Part shown: positions 9,637 through 16,533 of the stretch, one piece after another | Numbering within the stretch: position 1 is the stretch's first letter | How the letters are laid out: the number at the start of each line of letters is the position of its first letter | Source of the DNA: Nocardioides sp. ChNu-153 | GTDB taxonomy: Bacteria; Actinomycetota; Actinomycetes; Propionibacteriales; Nocardioidaceae | Length of the DNA stretch: 64,000 nt | Assembly (NCBI RefSeq): GCF_030466625.1 | Contig: NZ_JADEVT010000001.1 | Location: 496,001 to 560,000, forward strand | Direction of reading: 5' to 3' | Made by a program: the position numbers and the translations under genes | The notes under the pieces: generated by a model | The model's database searches: none | The model's input: the letters and a program-made list of their open reading frames with translations, nothing else | What the model was told of the DNA's origin: nothing

Positions 9637-10710
9637 GTGGACCTCTTCACCCCCGTCGCCCTCGGCGAGCTGCGGCTCGCCAACCGCGTGGCCCTCGCGC
9701 CCCTGACCCGCATGCGTGCCGGTGCGTCCGGCGTGCCCGGGGACCTGCTGGTCGAGCACTACGCCCAGCGCGCGGGCCTCGGCCTGGTCGTCACCGAGGG
9801 CACCTACCCCCGTCCCGCGTCGCAGGCGTTCGTCGGCCAGCCCGGCATCGTCACCGACGAGCAGCAGGCGGGCTGGGCTCGTGTCGCCGACGCGGTGCAC
9901 GAGCGCGGCGGGCAGATCGTCATGCAGGTGATGCACGGCGGGCGCGTCACCCACCCTGACGTCAACGGCGGCCGTCGCGTGGAGGCGCCCAGCGCGATCG
10001 CGATCCAGGGCTCGGTGCACACCGAGAACGGCAAGCAGCCGTACCCGGTGCCGCACGCCCTCACCGTCGCCGAGGCCCACGAGGTGCGCGACGACTTCGT
10101 GGCCGCCGCCCGCCGCGCCGTGGCCGCCGGCCTCGACGGCGTCGAGGTGCACGGGGCCAACGGCTACCTGCTGCACGAGTTCCTCTCGCCCGCGGCGAAC
10201 GTCCGCGACGACCAGTACGGCGGCAGCCCCGAGAACCGCGCCCGCTTCGTCGTCGAGGTGGTCACCGCCGTCGCCGAGGCCGTCGGTGCCGGTCGCGTCG
10301 GGCTGCGGATCTCGCCCGAGCACGGCATCCAGGACGCCCTCGAGCCCGACCGCGACGACGTGCTCGCGACGTACGGCGCGCTGCTCGACCAGCTGCGCCC
10401 GCTCGGCCTGGCCTACCTGTCGGTGCTGCACCGCGAGCCCGCGGGCGACCTCGTGCAGGAGCTGCGCCGCCGCTTCGACGGCCCGCTGATGGCCAACAGC
10501 GGCTTCGGGACCGTCACCACCCGCGCCGAGGCGCTCGAGCTCGTCGAGGCCGCCCACGCCGAGGTCGTCGCCGTCGGCCGCCCGGCCATCGCCAACCCCG
10601 ACCTCGTCGAGCGCTGGCGCCACGAGCACCCGGAGAACGAGCCCGACGCGTCGACGTTCTACGCCGGCGGCGCCCGCGGCTACACCGACTACCCGACGCT
10701 GAGCGCCTGA
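9637..10710 (+). CDS. Old-yellow-enzyme family NADH:flavin oxidoreductase
   Basis: This is a 357-residue FMN TIM-barrel ene-reductase. Motifs are ALAPLTRMRA at the N-terminus, MQVMHGGRV, EVHGANGYLLHEFLSP with the substrate-anion-binding His and Asn, the DDQYGGSPENR segment, GLRISPE, and the C-terminal phosphate-binding strand VAVGRPAIANPDL. It probably reduces activated alkenes with NAD(P)H; the natural substrate is unknown. I place the start at GTG 9637 because VDLFTPVALGEL is the family N-terminus. Earlier in-frame starts at 9571 and 9487 would add non-conserved residues, the latter overlapping the divergent gene. The final codons CTGAGCGCCTGA recur just after the stop. Confidence 0.92.
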   Translation: MDLFTPVALGELRLANRVALAPLTRMRAGASGVPGDLLVEHYAQRAGLGLVVTEGTYPRPASQAFVGQPGIVTDEQQAGWARVADAVHERGGQIVMQVMHGGRVTHPDVNGGRRVEAPSAIAIQGSVHTENGKQPYPVPHALTVAEAHEVRDDFVAAARRAVAAGLDGVEVHGANGYLLHEFLSPAANVRDDQYGGSPENRARFVVEVVTAVAEAVGAGRVGLRISPEHGIQDALEPDRDDVLATYGALLDQLRPLGLAYLSVLHREPAGDLVQELRRRFDGPLMANSGFGTVTTRAEALELVEAAHAEVVAVGRPAIANPDLVERWRHEHPENEPDASTFYAGGARGYTDYPTLSA

Positions 10711-10755
10711 GGGGCCGCGAGGTCTGAGCGCCTGAGCGCCTGAGCGCGGCGCCGT

Positions 10756-10823
10756 GTAACGCGGTGTCCGGGCGTCTGCACACGCGGTAGACCGCGTGGG
10801 AAGACGCCGGGACACCGCGTTAC
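10756..10823. repeat. Nested palindrome (cruciform) element
   Basis: 22-nt arms (10756-10777 and 10802-10823) are inverted copies with one mismatch, beginning GTAACGCGGTGTCC. Between them is a second perfect hairpin, CACGCGGT-AG-ACCGCGTG (10781-10798). It could serve as a bidirectional terminator for the OYE gene, but the nested design and lack of a T-tract suggest a dispersed palindromic element. Confidence 0.8.
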
Positions 10824-10900
10824 TGCTTCCCGCGGCGTTCCTACGATCGTCTCGTGGTGGTCGAGATCGTGGTCCGGACGGGTCAACGCCATGCCCGGCG

Positions 10901-11023
10901 GTGCGGTGGTTGAGGTAGCCGCGCGGCAGTGCGGTGGTTGAGGTGGCCGCCCCGGCGGCCCTCGAAACCACGTCAGGTTCCCGGGCGTGGTTTCGAGGGG
11001 TTGCCAGAGCAACCCACCTCAAC
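10901..11023. repeat. GGTTGAGG / CCTCGAAACC palindromic repeat
   Basis: A perfect 14-bp inverted repeat, CCCTCGAAACCACG (10959-10972) with CGTGGTTTCGAGGG (10986-10999), lies inside an outer pair GTTGAGGTGG (10937-10946) and CCACCTCAAC (11014-11023). The 16-mer GTGCGGTGGTTGAGGT occurs twice, at 10901 and 10929. Similar repeats are, from memory, frequent between genes in Nocardioides-type genomes. Confidence 0.8.
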
Positions 11024-11050
11024 AACCGGGGGTTCGGGCGCGCGGGTTGA

Positions 11051-12340
11051 TCAGACGCGCCGGGTGAACCTGAGCTTGCCGGTGCCGAGTGTCTCGGTGA
11101 GGTACGTCGGGTCGTGGGCGACGCGGTGGTGGCGCCAGCACAGCAACCGGCCGCGCGTCACTGATGTCCCTCCTCCGCGTGACCAGGGGTCGTCGTGGTG
11201 GGCCTCGCACCAGTGCGGTGGTGCGTCACAGTCCTCGGCGGTGCAGCCGCCGTCTCGCAGGATCATCGCGATCCGCTGGGGTCTGCTGTGGAACCGGGAG
11301 GCGCGTCCGAGGTCGAGCACCTCGCTCCTCGTACCCAGCACCGCCGGTACGAGGTCGGCGTTGCAGGCGAGGCGGCGTGCTTCGCCGGGCGAGATGCGGT
11401 GGCCGGTGTCGAGCGACGCCGCGGCAAGGCCGCCGGTGAGGGTGTCGACCTGCATGGTCACGACGACCGTCGCGCCGGCTCCGGCGGCGTCGGGGAGGTC
11501 GACGTCGCGCATCCGCTCGATGAGCTCGAGGAACGCCTGGCCGCGGCGCTCCCAGGACGGGCGCGGGTCCGCCACGCGTTCACTGGCGTCGGCGGCGTCG
11601 TCAGTAGCCTCATCGCGGCGGAGGTGGTGACGTCGCGGCGACGCGATCGCGTCGAGCATCTTCGCGAACATCGCGCCGTGCATCTCCGGCACCGTGAACC
11701 GGCCGTGGACGCAGCCCTGACCGTCCTCGCGCATCGTCAACCGGATCTTCGCGGCGGCGTCGCGTTCCTCCTGCGCCAGCAGCTCCGCCTCCCGGGCTTC
11801 ACCCACGGCGGGGGCCACGATGTCCAGGATCCGACGGCCCAGGAGCCGCAGGGCCTTGGCGTCGTGACTGGCTGCGAAGCCGACCAGTGCCTGTTCCGCC
11901 TGGACGAGGACGTCGGCGTCGACCTCGGCCTGGCCCGAGCCCGCCTTCAGGTCGTCGAGCGCCCGCGCGATCACCTCGGTCTGGCTGGGCGAGACTGCGC
12001 CGGAGGAGCCCGCGGCGGCGAGGGCGGCGTACTGCTCCTCGGCGGCGACCGCGGTGCGCACCCGGCGGTGGGCCTCCGCCCGCGAGACACGGGTGGCGTT
12101 CGCGAACCACACCGCTGTCGACGGCGCCCCCGTCTGATCCTCGACGCGCACCTCGCTGGCGTGGGCCAAGAGCCGCGACTGCAGCGCGGCGAGGCGGTTC
12201 GCGGCTCGCTCGAGCTCGACGAGGGCCGTGCCGGTCTCGGCAGGGCCCAGCGTCAGCAGACCGAGCTCGAAGCCGTCGTCGAGATCCTCGTCGAGACGCG
12301 CGACGACCCCGGCCAGGGGGTGCAGCGTCGTCTCGGTCAT
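11051..12340 (-). CDS. DUF222 / HNH endonuclease-domain protein
   Basis: The protein has 429 residues. The N-terminal three quarters is the helical DUF222 (13E12-repeat) domain. The C-terminal HNH motif reads GGCTAEDCDAPPHWCEAHH, then DPWSRGGGT and GRLLCWRHHRVAHD, with zinc-type cysteines and HNH histidines in place. Such proteins occur in many copies in actinobacterial genomes and their role is uncertain, possibly linked to mobile elements. The ATG at 12340 gives the standard MTETTLHPL-like N-terminus; the frame is open to 12451 without recognisable sequence. Downstream lies the palindromic repeat region. Confidence 0.88.
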   Translation of the reverse strand: MTETTLHPLAGVVARLDEDLDDGFELGLLTLGPAETGTALVELERAANRLAALQSRLLAHASEVRVEDQTGAPSTAVWFANATRVSRAEAHRRVRTAVAAEEQYAALAAAGSSGAVSPSQTEVIARALDDLKAGSGQAEVDADVLVQAEQALVGFAASHDAKALRLLGRRILDIVAPAVGEAREAELLAQEERDAAAKIRLTMREDGQGCVHGRFTVPEMHGAMFAKMLDAIASPRRHHLRRDEATDDAADASERVADPRPSWERRGQAFLELIERMRDVDLPDAAGAGATVVVTMQVDTLTGGLAAASLDTGHRISPGEARRLACNADLVPAVLGTRSEVLDLGRASRFHSRPQRIAMILRDGGCTAEDCDAPPHWCEAHHDDPWSRGGGTSVTRGRLLCWRHHRVAHDPTYLTETLGTGKLRFTRRV

Positions 12341-12434
12341 GAGTCCATGACACCAGGGACCACCGACATTCCTGGGTCCGAGCGACGCTTCTCCAGAAGT
12401 TGCATTTGCGCAGTTCAGACGGCGTGTGTGGCTA

Positions 12435-12578
12435 GCGACGACTTGGTGCACTCACGCGTGCAGGTTGCGACGACTCGCCATCCCACCGCGTCCAGTTTGC
12501 GACGACTCGGCGTACCCACGCGTGCAGCTCGCGACGACTCGACGCACGCGAGCCGGGCGCGCGGCCCGCGACGACGCG
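12435..12578. repeat. 32-bp tandem repeat beside the prophage attachment site
   Basis: Three units of exactly 32 bp start at 12435, 12467 and 12499, each beginning GCGACGACT and ending with a variant of CGCGTGCAGNTT. A fourth, 37-bp divergent unit begins at 12531, and a partial unit GCGACGACGCG at 12568. Conservation spans the whole unit, not only a repeat core. No promoter or gene is apparent, and the block ends 14 bp before the tRNA fragment. Confidence 0.8.
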
Positions 12579-12591
12579 TCGCCAAGGAGGA

Positions 12592-12636
12592 TGGAGCCGG
12601 TGACAGGATTCGAACCCGCGACATCTTCTTTACAAG
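12592..12636 (-). pseudogene. tRNA-Thr(TGT) 3' half, prophage attL
   Basis: Read on the minus strand, this is the 3' half of a tRNA: anticodon loop CTTGTAA (anticodon TGT, 12636-12630), 3' anticodon stem AGAAG, variable loop ATGTC, T-arm GCGGG-TTCGAAT-CCTGT, acceptor strand CACCGGC, T and encoded CCA. The 5' side does not pair: TCTAC replaces the CTTCT needed for the anticodon stem, and no D-arm or GCCGGTG acceptor strand follows. This is what remains when a phage integrates in a tRNA; the phage side begins near 12637. The restored tRNA should be at the other prophage end, which I do not find before 64000. Confidence 0.8.
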
Positions 12637-12659
12637 GTAGAGACCCCGGGCCAGAATGA

Positions 12660-12676
12660 AGCGGCCATAGGCCGCT
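12660..12676. repeat. Perfect short hairpin between attL and integrase
   Basis: AGCGGCC-ATA-GGCCGCT forms a 7-bp stem with a 3-nt loop. It may insulate the integrase promoter from chromosomal transcription or belong to the attP architecture. Confidence 0.6.
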
Positions 12677-12721
12677 GACCTGCACAAACAGGCCGGGGCC
12701 CGCCGGTCCTAGGGGGTCCAC

Positions 12722-12756
12722 ATGGCTGTCAGAATGGCTGTCATCGGGCGTACGAT
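12722..12756 (+). promoter_or_regulatory. Integrase promoter with direct repeats
   Basis: The decamer ATGGCTGTCA occurs twice, at 12722-12731 and 12734-12743 (12-bp period). A TACGAT -10 box follows at 12751-12756, 6 nt before the GTG of the integrase, a leaderless geometry. The repeats are placed where integrase arm sites or an autoregulatory operator would be expected. Confidence 0.55.
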
Positions 12757-12762
12757 GAGACC

Positions 12763-14010
12763 GTGTCCAGGAAGAAGCCACAGGCGTACGGCGACGGGTC
12801 GGTCTACCAGCGCGCCGACGGCCGCTGGGTCGCGACCATCGAGGCCGGCTACACCGCGTCCGGCAAGCGCCGCCGGGTCACCGTCACCGGCAAGACTGAG
12901 CCTGAGGTCCGTCGCAAGCTGCGCGACAAGAAGGCCGAGATCGCCGCGAACGCCGGCCGCATCACCGACGCCGCCAAGGCCCGGATGACGGTCAAGCAGT
13001 GGACCGACGAGTGGCTGACCGAGCGCCAGACCACCGTGCGGCCGAAGACCTACGAGAGCGACCGCTGGGCGGTCCGCAACTACGTCGTCCCCACCATCGG
13101 TGCCGAGCGGCTCGTCGACCTCGCTCCGCGCGACGTGCGCCGCGTCGCGGCCAAGACCCGGGCGAAGGCCGGCGACGCCAGCGCGCTGCGGGTGCAGCGG
13201 TGCCTCGTGAAGTGCCTGCGCGACGCATCCGAGGAGGGCTACCCGATCACGCCCGGCATCTTCGCGATGAAGGCACCCTCCCAGCCCGTCACCGACCGCC
13301 AAGCCCTCGACACCGCGCAGGCCGTGGCCGCGCTCGCGCACGCCCGCGACCTGCCCGGCGGGGTCCGCTGGTTCGTCGCCTTCTACCAGGGCCTGCGCCA
13401 GGGCGAGGTCCTCGGCCTCACCGAGGACTCGATCGACTGGGTCGCCAACACCCTCACGATCGACTGGCAGCTCCAGCCCCTCACCTACGCCGACAAGCAG
13501 GACCGCAGCCAGGGGTTCGTCATCCCCGTCGGCTACGAAGCGAAGCGGCTGCGCGGGCGGTTCCACCTGGTACGCCCGAAGTCCAGCAAGGGCTACCGCG
13601 TCATCCCGATGGTCCCCACCGTGCGCGCTGCGCTCGAGACGTGGCTCGACGACCCGGCCCGGCCACGGAACCCGTGGGGGCTGCTGTGGTGCCGTGAGGA
13701 CGGGTGGCCGATCGACAAGGCCGACGACTCCAAGGTGTGGCGGGCCCTGCAGGACGCCGCGAACGTGAAGCACCCGTCGGGGCGGCACTACTACGGCCAC
13801 GAGATCCGGAACACGACCGCCACGCTGCTGCTCGAGGCGCGCGTCGACCCGGTCATCATCACCGCGATCCTGGGCCACTCCTCGATCGTCACCAGCCGCG
13901 GCTACATGACCGCCCGCTCGGACGCGCTCACCGCCGCGCTCGAGGGCGTCGAGGCCGCGTTCACCTCGCCCGCCGACGCACCGCCCGAGCTCAACGCAGG
14001 GGAGGGCTGA
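12763..14010 (+). CDS. int: Phage tyrosine-recombinase integrase
   Basis: The protein has 415 residues. An N-terminal arm-binding domain (AYGDGSVYQRADGRWVATI, an AP2-like three-stranded fold) precedes a SAM-like core-binding domain (about 65-165) and the catalytic domain. Catalytic residues visible are Arg in YQGLRQGEVLGL, His and Arg in YGHEIRNT, the later His in GHSS and Tyr in RGYMTARS. It should integrate and excise the prophage at the adjacent tRNA-Thr attachment site, with host IHF-like factors and an excisionase. The GTG start has a TACGAT box 6 nt upstream. The gene converges with the ImmA-like gene 10 bp downstream. Confidence 0.95.
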   Translation: MSRKKPQAYGDGSVYQRADGRWVATIEAGYTASGKRRRVTVTGKTEPEVRRKLRDKKAEIAANAGRITDAAKARMTVKQWTDEWLTERQTTVRPKTYESDRWAVRNYVVPTIGAERLVDLAPRDVRRVAAKTRAKAGDASALRVQRCLVKCLRDASEEGYPITPGIFAMKAPSQPVTDRQALDTAQAVAALAHARDLPGGVRWFVAFYQGLRQGEVLGLTEDSIDWVANTLTIDWQLQPLTYADKQDRSQGFVIPVGYEAKRLRGRFHLVRPKSSKGYRVIPMVPTVRAALETWLDDPARPRNPWGLLWCREDGWPIDKADDSKVWRALQDAANVKHPSGRHYYGHEIRNTTATLLLEARVDPVIITAILGHSSIVTSRGYMTARSDALTAALEGVEAAFTSPADAPPELNAGEG

Positions 14011-14020
14011 GAGGCGCCTG

Positions 14021-14476
14021 CTACTCGTCGCCCAGCATCAGGATCGCGTCGGCCATCCGCGCCTGGTAGTAGCCGGCCTCGCTCGTCGTCAGGGCGCTCA
14101 GCCGCACCTCGAGGATGATGGGGTCGACCCACAGTTCCTCGGCGGCCCGCTCGTAGTCACCGCGGTACCAGATCAGCGCGTCGCACAGAGCCCGAATGGA
14201 GGGGACCAGGAGCCTGGCAACTGCCCGGTCGACCTCGAGCTCCTCCGCCATGTCGCTGCACAGCGACGTCGGCCCCCGGCGGGCGTGCTCGACCTCGTGA
14301 GCAACGGTGCACCGCCGTTCCTCGAACGACATGTCGGCGTGGAGCGTGATGGTGCGGGTGTCGTGGCACGTGTAGCCGTAGGTGTCGCCGTCGAGGGGGA
14401 GCCACCGCAGCTTCCACGACGGGCCCAGCTCCCGCATCCTGTGCCACGGATTGAACCGCGTCGTCGACCCCCGCAT
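14021..14476 (-). CDS. ImmA/IrrE-type metallopeptidase
   Basis: The protein has 151 residues and carries the zinc-protease motif HEVEH (in CTVAHEVEHARRG), with a downstream glutamate in AEELEVDRAVARLL, as in ImmA/IrrE proteins. ImmA cleaves the ICEBs1/prophage repressor ImmR during induction. Here the gene ends the leftward operon that starts with the phage repressor, so a repressor-clearing protease is a reasonable inference. A clear Shine-Dalgarno sequence before the ATG at 14476 is lacking, so the start is uncertain; the next in-frame Met is about 13 residues in. Confidence 0.8.
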   Translation of the reverse strand: MRGSTTRFNPWHRMRELGPSWKLRWLPLDGDTYGYTCHDTRTITLHADMSFEERRCTVAHEVEHARRGPTSLCSDMAEELEVDRAVARLLVPSIRALCDALIWYRGDYERAAEELWVDPIILEVRLSALTTSEAGYYQARMADAILMLGDE

Positions 14477-14509
14477 GAGGGACGAAAGTAGGCGGGGCCG
14501 CCGACAGTC

Positions 14510-15106
14510 CTAGACCGTGACCTTCGCGCTGGCCAGGTTGCCGACCATCAGCCGGCCGACCGTCATGTCCATCGTGAGACCGAGCGCCTCGAACGACTCC
14601 CAGCCGTGGCCGGTGCGGTCATCGGTGGCGACCTGAGTGCCGAACACCATGCTGTCGGCCACTGCCGCGACGACCACGACGTTGTCGCCGCGAGGGTCGA
14701 GCTGCTCGACGACCCACCCCAACGTGTCGCTCGACAGGCAGCAGACGTACGTCACGACACCAGTCGCGTCCGGCTCGTGGGTCCGGAGCTGGTCGATGGC
14801 GTTCTCGTCCTGCAGCATCCGCTGCACCCGGTTGCCGGCCACGACGCGGGCCTCCGGCTGGTCATCGGTCTGCCACCGGATGACGTACTCCTGCCCGCGC
14901 ACATCGACTCCGCGGACCTGCCAGTGCCCAATCACGTTGGTCGGCGTCCGGTCGGGCAGCGCCCGGACGAGGTCCTGCTGGTACTCCCGCGCCGCGACCA
15001 CGTCATCCGGGTAAGCGGCCACCCAGCCGGGCAGCTGGGGGCTCGTCGCCGACCGCCCGTACTCGCCCTCGTCGGTCATGAACACGTGCACACGTCGATC
15101 AGGCAC
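14510..15106 (-). CDS. Long HicB-like protein (candidate antitoxin)
   Basis: The protein has 198 residues and is not recognised over most of its length. The first 50 residues (VFMTDEGEYGRSATSPQLPGW, then an alternating hydrophobic stretch) resemble the HicB partial RNase H-like fold. The remainder is unlike a normal HicB DNA-binding tail and has no visible HTH; repeated VVVV strands suggest an alpha/beta domain. The GTG at 15106 overlaps the HicA-like gene by 8 bp and has a strong GGAGGTGG ribosome site. Gene order toxin then antitoxin is canonical for hicAB. Antitoxin function is inferred from position and the N-terminal likeness only. Confidence 0.6.
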   Translation of the reverse strand: MPDRRVHVFMTDEGEYGRSATSPQLPGWVAAYPDDVVAAREYQQDLVRALPDRTPTNVIGHWQVRGVDVRGQEYVIRWQTDDQPEARVVAGNRVQRMLQDENAIDQLRTHEPDATGVVTYVCCLSSDTLGWVVEQLDPRGDNVVVVAAVADSMVFGTQVATDDRTGHGWESFEALGLTMDMTVGRLMVGNLASAKVTV

Positions 15107-15347
15107 GCTTCACCACCTCCTGGGCCTCCTCGAGCGTCAGTCCAACCTGCTTGACGAGGATACTGCGCACCAGCGCTGGGCCTAGCCCCTTCGTGTGGAT
15201 CGCGAGCGTGATCGGCGGGTGGGTCGGCGACTTCAACCGCTGATGCGAACCGGCGCCCCGGACGACGACATACCCGAACTCGCGCTGCAGCAGACGCATC
15301 AGGGTCTTGGGGCTCATCTCGCCGAACCCTGGCGCCAGGGGAGGCAT
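15099..15347 (-). CDS. HicA-like mRNA interferase toxin
   Basis: The protein has 82 residues. HicA toxins are small double-stranded-RNA-binding-fold ribonucleases with one catalytic histidine. The pattern KTLMRLLQREFGYVVVRGAG, then SHQRLKSPTHPPITLAIH and a helical C-terminus with ILVKQVGLTLEEAQEVV matches HicA, including the SH dipeptide carrying the catalytic His. The ATG at 15347 overlaps the repressor stop (TGATG), so translation is probably coupled to repressor synthesis. An internal ATG at 15317 would give a more typical 72-residue HicA. Part of the prophage immunity operon. Confidence 0.8.
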   Translation of the reverse strand: MPPLAPGFGEMSPKTLMRLLQREFGYVVVRGAGSHQRLKSPTHPPITLAIHTKGLGPALVRSILVKQVGLTLEEAQEVVKRA

Positions 15348-16003
15348 CAGTCCGGGTCCTGCTCCCGCCGGCCCTTCGGGCCCCGCCCAGGCCGCTTCCG
15401 TGCGGCGCGGCGGGTGGCGCGGTCGAGGTAGGTGAACGCCTCCTGCCCGCCGGGTTCGTCGATGCGCAGCTTGGCGGCCGCGGCGGCGCTCTCGAAGTCG
15501 GAGTCCTCCCGCAGGAGGCCCGCGACGATCGCGAGCGCCGCCGGCGACAGGCCGGAGACCTCAAGCTCGCGCCGCTGGGGGAGCGTCAGCCCCTCCAGCA
15601 GGTCATCGAGGTTGGTAGCGCGGGCCTCGTCCGCGTTCTTGGTGGCGGCGGCACTTCCTGCATGTGCCCCACCTCCCTCCGTCTCGGCAGCGAATGAAGC
15701 AGTCGGGGCGGAGATCCCCCCGACGAACTTCACGCGCCGGCTGGCCACGAACTCCTGCACGCGGGGAAGGTCTGTCCGCACGGCCTCGCTCAGCTGCTCC
15801 CAGCTGATGTCGGTGAGGCGGACGATCTTCTCCATGTCGTCGGGCTGGATCGTCGACTCGCAGTGCTTCCAAGCGCTCATCAGCGAAGTCGAGATGCCCA
15901 ACATCCCCGCCATCTGGCCCTGTTTGGGCTTCAGGGGGTGGCGGCTCGACCAGTCCTCCAGCAGGGCCCAAACGGCACCTGGCTGCTTCGTGGTCGGTCG
16001 CAT
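15347..16003 (-). CDS. Prophage repressor-like HTH regulator
   Basis: The protein has 218 residues. An N-terminal helix-turn-helix region (about 25-75) contains KQGQMAGMLGISTSLMSAWK, of XRE type. A long polar middle and a Lys/Arg-rich tail follow; no LexA-like serine/lysine protease domain is evident, consistent with dependence on the ImmA-like protease two genes downstream. I chose the ATG at 16003 because AGGAG lies 9 nt upstream and the preceding in-frame residues are not protein-like. It faces the Cro-like gene across an intergenic region with repeated GGACAC elements, the typical lysis-lysogeny switch. Confidence 0.8.
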   Translation of the reverse strand: MRPTTKQPGAVWALLEDWSSRHPLKPKQGQMAGMLGISTSLMSAWKHCESTIQPDDMEKIVRLTDISWEQLSEAVRTDLPRVQEFVASRRVKFVGGISAPTASFAAETEGGGAHAGSAAATKNADEARATNLDDLLEGLTLPQRRELEVSGLSPAALAIVAGLLREDSDFESAAAAAKLRIDEPGGQEAFTYLDRATRRAARKRPGRGPKGRREQDPD

Positions 16004-16046
16004 GGCTCGATGCTCCTCGCGGGCGTTGCTCGGGCGCAACGCGGCC

Positions 16047-16210
16047 GGACACAGGGTCCAGCGACGCTGACGGAATTTGTGGACACCACAAGGTAGCGAA
16101 CAACAGACCCGTAATTCGACGCGGCGGCGCAGTTTCAGGGCGCAGGTCGGCTTTGAGACTTGACGAGTGGACACTGCCGTTGAAAACTATGTCCGACAAC
16201 GCTGGACACA
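16047..16210. promoter_or_regulatory. Immunity switch: operator-like GGACAC repeats
   Basis: GGACAC occurs at 16047, 16081, 16169 and 16204. The second copy sits in a perfect palindrome TTGTGG-ACA-CCACAA (16077-16091), and the third reads GTGGACAC (16167-16174). TTGACG (16160-16165) and AACTAT (16185-16190, 19-nt spacing) could form the rightward promoter for the Cro-like gene. A weak leftward pair, TTGTTC then ACAAAT with 17 nt between, overlaps the palindrome. These look like repressor and Cro binding sites. Confidence 0.55.
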
Positions 16211-16230
16211 CAGACCGACGGAGACGTACC

Positions 16231-16533
16231 GTGGCGACATCGCCCCAACCCATCCCACTGCCGGAGATCTACATGCTCTTGAAGGACCGAAAGCAGCTCG
16301 CGAAGCTGATGGTCATCCAGGGGGTCTCGGCGCGACAGCTCGCCAAGGTCGCTGGGTGGCGGTCGCACTCGTACATGAACCGCCTCCTGGCTGGACAGGT
16401 GCGGTCGCTTTCGACGGACCCGGCTCTTCGGATCGCGAACCACCTCGGCGTGGGCGTTGACGATCTTTTCCTGGTCCGAGTTTCCAACGACGCTGGCCGA
16501 AACGTTCAGCAGCCGCAGCGGAAGGCATCCTGA
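16231..16533 (+). CDS. Cro-like XRE regulator
   Basis: This small protein of 100 residues has a central helix-turn-helix: KQLAKLMVIQGVSARQLAKV, then WRSHSYMNRLLAG, and a third helix through RIANHLGVGVDDLF, the usual end of an XRE domain. It is divergent from the repressor and first of the rightward transcripts, the place of a Cro or early activator. I chose the GTG at 16231 because CGGAGA lies 6 nt upstream; a longer form from ATG 16189 would start inside the promoter region. Its stop overlaps the antirepressor start (TGATG). Confidence 0.75.
   Translation: MATSPQPIPLPEIYMLLKDRKQLAKLMVIQGVSARQLAKVAGWRSHSYMNRLLAGQVRSLSTDPALRIANHLGVGVDDLFLVRVSNDAGRNVQQPQRKAS

Larger units (their letters stand above)
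10711..11050. other. Non-coding repeat-rich intergenic region
   Basis: No convincing gene is present. After the OYE stop the 9-mer CTGAGCGCC recurs in tandem (10725-10747). Two separate palindromic elements follow (annotated individually). Between them, TACGAT near 10841 is followed 6 nt later by GTG GTG, opening a 19-codon frame that ends inside the second repeat; this could be a truncated gene remnant or chance. Confidence 0.6.

Noticed and set aside
12435..12578. A CRISPR array made of the 32-bp units
   Set aside because: Whole 32-bp units are alike, with no alternation of fixed repeat and unique spacer, and no cas genes are nearby.
12592..12720. A complete functional tRNA-Thr at the left boundary
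   Set aside because: The 5' anticodon stem does not pair and no D-arm or acceptor partner GCCGGTG follows on the minus strand.
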